Both the position numbers and the translations under genes were made by a program. This document shows positions 58,780 to 64,000 of a DNA stretch of 64,000 nt, piece by piece. Every line of letters starts with the position of its first letter. The stretch's first letter is position 1. The notes under the pieces are model-generated. The model ran no database searches, was not told the DNA's origin, and was given only the letters and a program-made list of their open reading frames with translations. This DNA is from an uncultured Alphaproteobacteria bacterium (lineage in GTDB: Bacteria > Pseudomonadota > Alphaproteobacteria > HIMB59 > GCA-002718135): NCBI GenBank assembly GCA_902580765.1, contig CACHLW010000006.1, forward strand, positions 1 through 64,000, read 5' to 3'.

Positions 58780-59754
58780 ATGAAAAAGGAAATTAGTAGA
58801 AAGTTCTGCGTAGCTCCCATGATGGGGTATACCACACCATACGCAAGGAAACTTTATAGAATTTTATCAAAGAACAGTTTTTTATTTAGTGAAATGATAG
58901 CAACAAAATCACTTATTCATTCAAAGAGTAGAGAGAATATTATTGATAATGACTTTAATAATCCTGTTGCTCTTCAGGTAGGTGGCTCTGAAATAGAGGA
59001 TCTAACAAAGGCTTCAAAAATAGCAATGGATTATAATTATGATGAAATTAATTTAAATGTTGGTTGCCCAAGTAAAGCAGTACAGAAAGGAAGCTTTGGT
59101 GCATGTCTTATGCGGGATAAAATTCTTGTTAGAAATTGTATAGAAGCTTTACAAAATGATAAGATTGAAGCTACTTTAAAATGTAGGTTGGGTCTTGGCA
59201 AAGAGTTAAATTATGAATTCTTTGAAGAATTTATTGATGAAATATCAAAAACTGGAATTAAATTTATTTATGTTCATGCAAGAAATGCGATCCTCAGTGG
59301 CATTAGTCCACAAGGTAATAGAACAATACCTCCTCTTAGTTATAATTTTGTAAAAAAAATAAAAAATAAATATACCAATATAACATTTATCCTCAACGGA
59401 GGTATAAATAATCTTGATAAAGCAGAGAGTCTATTAAAGGAATTTGATGGAGTTATGGTTGGAAGATTAATCAAGAATAATCCTTTTATATTAAAAGAGG
59501 TTGATAAAAGAATTTTTAATGGAAAAAATAAACTCATTGATGAAACAATAGTTAATAATTATTTTGAATATATAAAACCTAAATTAGGTTTTGAGTCAAT
59601 ATTTAGATTATTAAGTCCTCTACTTAGTATCTTTTTTTCAGTCCCTAATAGTAAAACTTATAAATCTAAGATCAATGATTATATGAAAAGTCAAAAGATA
59701 AATTTAATTGAGGATTTATTAATAAAATTTGTAAGTGAAAAAAATCTAAATTAA
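58780..59754 (+). CDS. dusA: tRNA-dihydrouridine synthase (DusA-like)
   Basis: FCVAPMMGYTTPYARKLYRIL...LNVGCPSKAVQKGSFGACLM...YVHARNAILSGISPQGNR. Confidence 0.93.
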   Translation: MKKEISRKFCVAPMMGYTTPYARKLYRILSKNSFLFSEMIATKSLIHSKSRENIIDNDFNNPVALQVGGSEIEDLTKASKIAMDYNYDEINLNVGCPSKAVQKGSFGACLMRDKILVRNCIEALQNDKIEATLKCRLGLGKELNYEFFEEFIDEISKTGIKFIYVHARNAILSGISPQGNRTIPPLSYNFVKKIKNKYTNITFILNGGINNLDKAESLLKEFDGVMVGRLIKNNPFILKEVDKRIFNGKNKLIDETIVNNYFEYIKPKLGFESIFRLLSPLLSIFFSVPNSKTYKSKINDYMKSQKINLIEDLLIKFVSEKNLN

Positions 59755-59756
59755 AC

Positions 59757-60287
59757 TTAGTAAGGTATTTGATATGATAAACTTAGAATTTCAACTCCTG
59801 GGTTTTTGTCACCTAAATTTGCATTTGAAATGTGACTAAATGAAATACCAATTCTATTTTTATTTAGTAATTCATAACTTACTTCAAGTGCAGTTCTGAA
59901 CTGAAGGTCATTTCCTAATTTTTTTCCAGAACCATCATCATAAATACCAGCTCCAAAGCTTGGTGTTAAAAAAAATTTACTTTTATCACCCTCAAATAAT
60001 TCACCTAAGTTATCTTCAAAGTAAATTCCAGTTAAAAAATAAGATGCAGAATCGTTAGTAAATTCAACACCAAAAAAAGGTTTCAAGAAAAAAAAATTAT
60101 CTTCTTTTGGTCCTATATCTAAAAGTGATTCATCACTTCTATATTCATATCTAAAATCTGTGGCTTGATTTCTATCAGAACCATCAAACTTTATATCATA
60201 GATGCCTAATCCAAAAACATTTGTTCCTTTTGTAAATGCAGTATTTGAAAATATAATGATTGTTAATAGAAGGAATACTCTCATCAT
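59757..60287 (-). CDS. PagL-like lipid A 3-O-deacylase/acyloxyacyl hydrolase family
   Basis: N-terminal signal; beta-barrel; C-terminal ISFSHISNANLGDKNPGVEILSLSYQIPY matches PagL His-Ser active site region. Confidence 0.8.
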   Translation of the reverse strand: MMRVFLLLTIIIFSNTAFTKGTNVFGLGIYDIKFDGSDRNQATDFRYEYRSDESLLDIGPKEDNFFFLKPFFGVEFTNDSASYFLTGIYFEDNLGELFEGDKSKFFLTPSFGAGIYDDGSGKKLGNDLQFRTALEVSYELLNKNRIGISFSHISNANLGDKNPGVEILSLSYQIPY

Positions 60288-60318
60288 TCAAATACTTTAT
60301 AATTATTTGTTTTAGCTA

Positions 60319-61185
60319 TCAAACAAAAAATTCTTTATTTTGTTGAGAGATATCTAGTAGGGATTTCTTTAATTTTTCTAGTGCTTTAGTTTCTATTTGT
60401 CTAACTCTCTCTTTACTAATTTTTAATTTTTGACCCAATTCATCTAGTGTAATACTTTTTTCTCTAAATTTTCTTAAACGTATAATAGTTTTTTCTCTTT
60501 CATTTAGAGTGTCTATAGCTTTATTAATAAAATCTTTTTTTATGCTTTTATCATTGAATTCCTCAAATGACTCTTCTGGATTTTGACGCTCATCAGCTAG
60601 CAAACTCATAAGATCATTTTCAGTTTCATTGTCGACTTTTTGATTTAAATGTAAGTCTCCCCCAGTAAGTCTTGACTCCATATTTTGAACTTCTAAAGAT
60701 TTCACGTTAAGCATGTTAGATACTTTGTTAATTTCCTCCTGACCCATAAATTCTCTCGAAACATCATTAATCTGTTGTTTAATTTTTTTTAGGTTAAAAA
60801 AAAGTGCTTTTTGTGAGGCGGTGGAACCAGTTCTTACAACAGACCAGTTTTTTAGAATATAATCCTGTATTGATGCTCTTATCCACCAAGAAGCATACGT
60901 CGAAAGTCTGAAATCTTTAGAGGTATCAAATTTTTCTAATGCGTGCATAATACCTAAAACACCCTCGTGAATAAGATCGTCTAATGGTAATCCATAGCTA
61001 GAATATTTTCTAGCGTACGAAACAGCTAAACGAAGGTAAGAATTTAGAATTTTTTGGAGTGATCTTGGTGTTTTATTATCTCTCCAATCATTAATTAATT
61101 CAAATTCCTCGTCTTTTTCAAGTATTGCTGCTTTTTTTGAAAGCTCAATAAGATTATTAGAAAAATAAAAATTATTAGTTGCCAT
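60319..61185 (-). CDS. rpoH: RNA polymerase sigma-32 (RpoH)
   Basis: YGLPLDDLIHEGVLGIMHALEKFDTSKDFRLSTYASWWIRASIQDYILKNWSVVRTGSTASQKALFFNLKK; start at MATNNFYF. Confidence 0.95.
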   Translation of the reverse strand: MATNNFYFSNNLIELSKKAAILEKDEEFELINDWRDNKTPRSLQKILNSYLRLAVSYARKYSSYGLPLDDLIHEGVLGIMHALEKFDTSKDFRLSTYASWWIRASIQDYILKNWSVVRTGSTASQKALFFNLKKIKQQINDVSREFMGQEEINKVSNMLNVKSLEVQNMESRLTGGDLHLNQKVDNETENDLMSLLADERQNPEESFEEFNDKSIKKDFINKAIDTLNEREKTIIRLRKFREKSITLDELGQKLKISKERVRQIETKALEKLKKSLLDISQQNKEFFV

Positions 61186-61216
61186 ATATAAATATACGTA
61201 AGAATTTGGGATTGGA

Positions 61217-62029
61217 TCAATTATTTTCAAATAAATCTAAAATTTCCCCGTTTTCTCTAAAAATTCCACATAAAATATTTTTGTTAGATAGCGGTTGTTT
61301 GAATAGAGTACAAACAACATTTTTTTTTGAGATTTCTATATTTTTTAAATGTTCGGATTCATATCCTCTTACAATTCTCAAAAATGTCTTATAAGGTTGC
61401 TGTATTGTTGAAAAATTTTGAAAACCCCACCAAAAACAATCGTTTTGTGCTGATAAAGGTCTAGTTATATCAACCCCTCTGTTAACAAATAAAATTTTTT
61501 TGGAGTGTGAATATGCAGCATGTTTTAAGTTTAGAAAATATTCTGTATGTCCTGGATTTTTTTGTAGGGTTTTATTCAGATTTGATGTCCATTTAGAAAT
61601 ATTGATAGTTCCTGATGAGGCAATATTTTTAACATCAATCTCAGAAAAGCCATATGAGTTTATTGTTTTATTTACACCATGATCGAACATCCACTCAACT
61701 ATTTCTGAAGGATTTGGTGCAAGTTGAAGTTGTAATAATTTACTAAACATTTCTTCTTGAGCTCCTCTCAAAAATATAATTGAATCTGGTTTAAGTTTAA
61801 ATTTTGACATTAAATTAAACCTTAAATCAATAACACTACTCAAAGTTTCTCTTGAACTATCTCCAAGACCAATAACGTTGCCAAGAAAAATTAATTTATC
61901 ATTTGCCTCAAAATTTTTTAAAATATACTCTTTTATTGATTTAAATGATTTCAAGTTTGAATGAATTGACCCTATTGCCCATATCTTGTTTGATTTCTTT
62001 AATTCTATAAAATTACTAATTTTATCCAA
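61217..62029 (-). CDS. Degenerate calcineurin-like phosphoesterase (probable pseudoenzyme)
   Basis: IWAIGSIHSNLKSFKSIKEYIL...LIFLGNVIGLGDSS...IIFLRGAQEEMF aligns to GDIHG/GDYVDRG/GNHE order with metal ligands replaced. Confidence 0.7.
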   Translation of the reverse strand: MDKISNFIELKKSNKIWAIGSIHSNLKSFKSIKEYILKNFEANDKLIFLGNVIGLGDSSRETLSSVIDLRFNLMSKFKLKPDSIIFLRGAQEEMFSKLLQLQLAPNPSEIVEWMFDHGVNKTINSYGFSEIDVKNIASSGTINISKWTSNLNKTLQKNPGHTEYFLNLKHAAYSHSKKILFVNRGVDITRPLSAQNDCFWWGFQNFSTIQQPYKTFLRIVRGYESEHLKNIEISKKNVVCTLFKQPLSNKNILCGIFRENGEILDLFENN

Positions 62030-62033
62030 GATA

Positions 62034-62537
62034 TTATTTTTTGTTCAAGATTTGTTCAATTTTTTCTGTAGATTGAAAATAATCAGTTTTTTCAACTGCT
62101 GCAACTTCTCTAGCTAGACGTTCAATTGCGACTTGAAACATTTGTCTTTCACTATATGATTGTTCTGCTTGGCTACTTTTTCTAAACAGATCTCTAACTA
62201 CTTCAGAAATTCTTATTGGATCACCAGAAAAAATTTTGGTTTCATATTCTTGAGCTCTTCTACTCCACATTATTCTTCTTATCTTTGGTTTAAGTTTTAA
62301 AGTTGAATAAACCTCTTCAATAATTTTTTTTGAAGAAATTTTTCTTAAACCAACCTCATCTTTTTTATCAAGAGGTACCCTAATAATTAATTTTGATTGC
62401 TCCATTTTAACAACGTAAAAACTTGTCTTGATGTTAGAAATTTCCATAGTTTCTATATTTGTGATCTCTCCCACTCCATGTTTTGGATAAACAACTATTT
62501 CCCCTATTTTGAATTCAGTATTTTTTTTTGATTTCAT
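62034..62537 (-). CDS. carD: CarD family transcriptional regulator
   Basis: FKIGEIVVYPKHGVGEITNIETMEI...KPKIRRIMWSRRAQEYETKIFSGDPIRISEVVRDL. Confidence 0.95.
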   Translation of the reverse strand: MKSKKNTEFKIGEIVVYPKHGVGEITNIETMEISNIKTSFYVVKMEQSKLIIRVPLDKKDEVGLRKISSKKIIEEVYSTLKLKPKIRRIMWSRRAQEYETKIFSGDPIRISEVVRDLFRKSSQAEQSYSERQMFQVAIERLAREVAAVEKTDYFQSTEKIEQILNKK

Positions 62538-62870
62538 TTATCTTCCTGGTTTTTCACTAAAATGTTTATTAAATTTATCTTCAACATTTTGCCAATCCTT
62601 AGCATCTGCTGGAGGTTCTTTTTTAACACTAATGTTTGGCCAGATTTCCGAATACTTCCTATTAATTTCTGCCCATTTTTCTATTCCATCCTCTGTATCT
62701 GATAAAATTGCTTCTATTGGACACTCAGGTTCACAAACTCCACAATCGATACATTCGTCAGGATGTATTACAAGCATATTTTCACCCTCATAAAAACAAT
62801 CAACAGGACATACTTCAACGCAATCCATGTGTTTACATTTAATACATTTTTCATCAACAACGTAAGTCAT
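62538..62870 (-). CDS. fdxA: Ferredoxin FdxA (3Fe-4S/4Fe-4S)
   Basis: [55 protein letters not shown]. Confidence 0.97.
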   Translation of the reverse strand: MTYVVDEKCIKCKHMDCVEVCPVDCFYEGENMLVIHPDECIDCGVCEPECPIEAILSDTEDGIEKWAEINRKYSEIWPNISVKKEPPADAKDWQNVEDKFNKHFSEKPGR

Positions 62871-62871
62871 A

Positions 62872-63321
62872 TTAGTTTTTGTTTTTATTTAGAGCTCTTT
62901 TTCTAGCATTTCCAGAGTTAACATCAGAAATGTATAATAATCCTGAAAGTCTTCGAATAAGATTTGATTCAAAATCATGAATCTCACCATCAGATAATAC
63001 AATTTCCCATAAAGCTTCAATAAGAATAAGTTTTTTTTTATCATCAAAATTTTTATTTATAAATGACGTATAATGGTGAAGAGACTTAGAATTATTTTTG
63101 TTATTAAAAGCTTTTTCTAGCACTAGATCAACTTCTCTAGGATTTTCTTCAAAAATATTAATTAAACTTGTCTTTATTTTATTTAATTCACTGTCATCAA
63201 TTTGGCCATCCGTATAAGCGGCTTCAATCATTAATCCACATAATAACTCTAAGCTTTTATTATCATCTTTGTCCTCTAAGGATTTCTGATTATTTAAAAT
63301 ATTTTTTAATAAATTTATCAA
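62872..63321 (-). CDS. TerB-like protein
   Basis: [28 protein letters not shown]...[30 protein letters not shown] duplicated DGxIxxxE motif. Confidence 0.82.
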   Translation of the reverse strand: MINLLKNILNNQKSLEDKDDNKSLELLCGLMIEAAYTDGQIDDSELNKIKTSLINIFEENPREVDLVLEKAFNNKNNSKSLHHYTSFINKNFDDKKKLILIEALWEIVLSDGEIHDFESNLIRRLSGLLYISDVNSGNARKRALNKNKN

Positions 63322-63342
63322 TTTTTACCTATACATCTACAT

Positions 63343-64000
63343 TTAAAGAAGTTTTTCTAAAACTGCAAAGGGAGAATTAGGATCTCTTTCGATTTTATCT
63401 TTATCATCTTTTATATTTATTTTTTTATTTAATTTATTGATTTTATTTTTTTTTGTTTCTTTTTTCTTATTACTAAGAAAAAATAATTTTTTATCATCAG
63501 AAATGGTTATATATTCATAACCACAGAAACTCATTATATCTTTTAATTGATTACTATTACATCCAATTGGATTCATTAAATCAGATGATTCTAAAAAAGG
63601 ACCTTTTTTAAGTTTTTGTCTAGCAAGAAAAAAAATTTTTTCAAATATATCAATTCTAAATGCAAAATTTTTAATGTTAATATAACCTATTGATTGCCAA
63701 TAATTATTTGGCATTTCAATTTCTGATACAAACGATACCCTACCATTTGATGGTAATGGTAAAAAATTATTAATGTTATTTTTATAAAATGTTTTCCACA
63801 AAATAGCACATAACTCCAAAGGTTTTTTCTTTAATAGATTAGGTATAAAAAAATATTTGGCTCCTATTCTAATTCCTAATTTAGATAGTTTAAGTTTACT
63901 TTCTAATGATATATTCTTTAGAGTTTCTTTAAATTTTTCAATTGGGTAATTTCCAAAATTTTCAAGACAATTAAAAGCAATTGCTCTAATATCTGAATCT
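63343..64000 (-). CDS. Superfamily II helicase, C-terminal part (5' end beyond window)
   Basis: Frame stays open past the listed ORF to the window end: ...LSKLGIRIGAKYFFIPNLLKKKPLELCAILWK...DPNSPFAVLEKLL, typical of the alphaproteobacterial helicase upstream of fdxA/carD. Confidence 0.8.
   Translation of the reverse strand, partial: DSDIRAIAFNCLENFGNYPIEKFKETLKNISLESKLKLSKLGIRIGAKYFFIPNLLKKKPLELCAILWKTFYKNNINNFLPLPSNGRVSFVSEIEMPNNYWQSIGYINIKNFAFRIDIFEKIFFLARQKLKKGPFLESSDLMNPIGCNSNQLKDIMSFCGYEYITISDDKKLFFLSNKKKETKKNKINKLNKKINIKDDKDKIERDPNSPFAVLEKLL

Overview
This is a gene-dense, AT-rich chromosomal window from an alphaproteobacterium. The low GC, SAM-II/metX, gcrA, DUF1737 and CarD/RpoH layout suggest a streamlined marine lineage (SAR11-, HIMB59- or AEGEAN-169-like), but that placement is inference. 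Almost all of it is core metabolism and translation: tyrA, a chorismate mutase-HisC fusion, metXW, gloB, rplU-rpmA-obgE-proBA-nadD-rsfS-ctpA-rppH, atpHAGDC, priA, a long sdhCDAB-mdh-sucCDAB-lpd run, asd-leuBDC, rplS-trmD-rimM-rpsP-ffh, dapF-mtaB-ftsY-yciB, pgk, gcrA, dxs, panB, dus, and helicase-terB-fdxA-carD-pseudophosphoesterase-rpoH-pagL. I found no CRISPR array, prophage or transposase. The most interesting signals are non-coding or atypical: a SAM-II riboswitch upstream of metX with a possible competing helix; an unassigned structured ~136-nt element (32477-32612) with its own plausible promoter beside the TCA operon; a three-copy CCAAATTT repeat between that element and sdhC; a hairpin in the ffh 5' leader; a 57-bp tandem repeat inside rpsP; a calcineurin-like protein that has lost its catalytic motifs; and two unannotated small ORFs. 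I found no clearly new multi-gene system. The 32477-32612 element is the best candidate for something undescribed.
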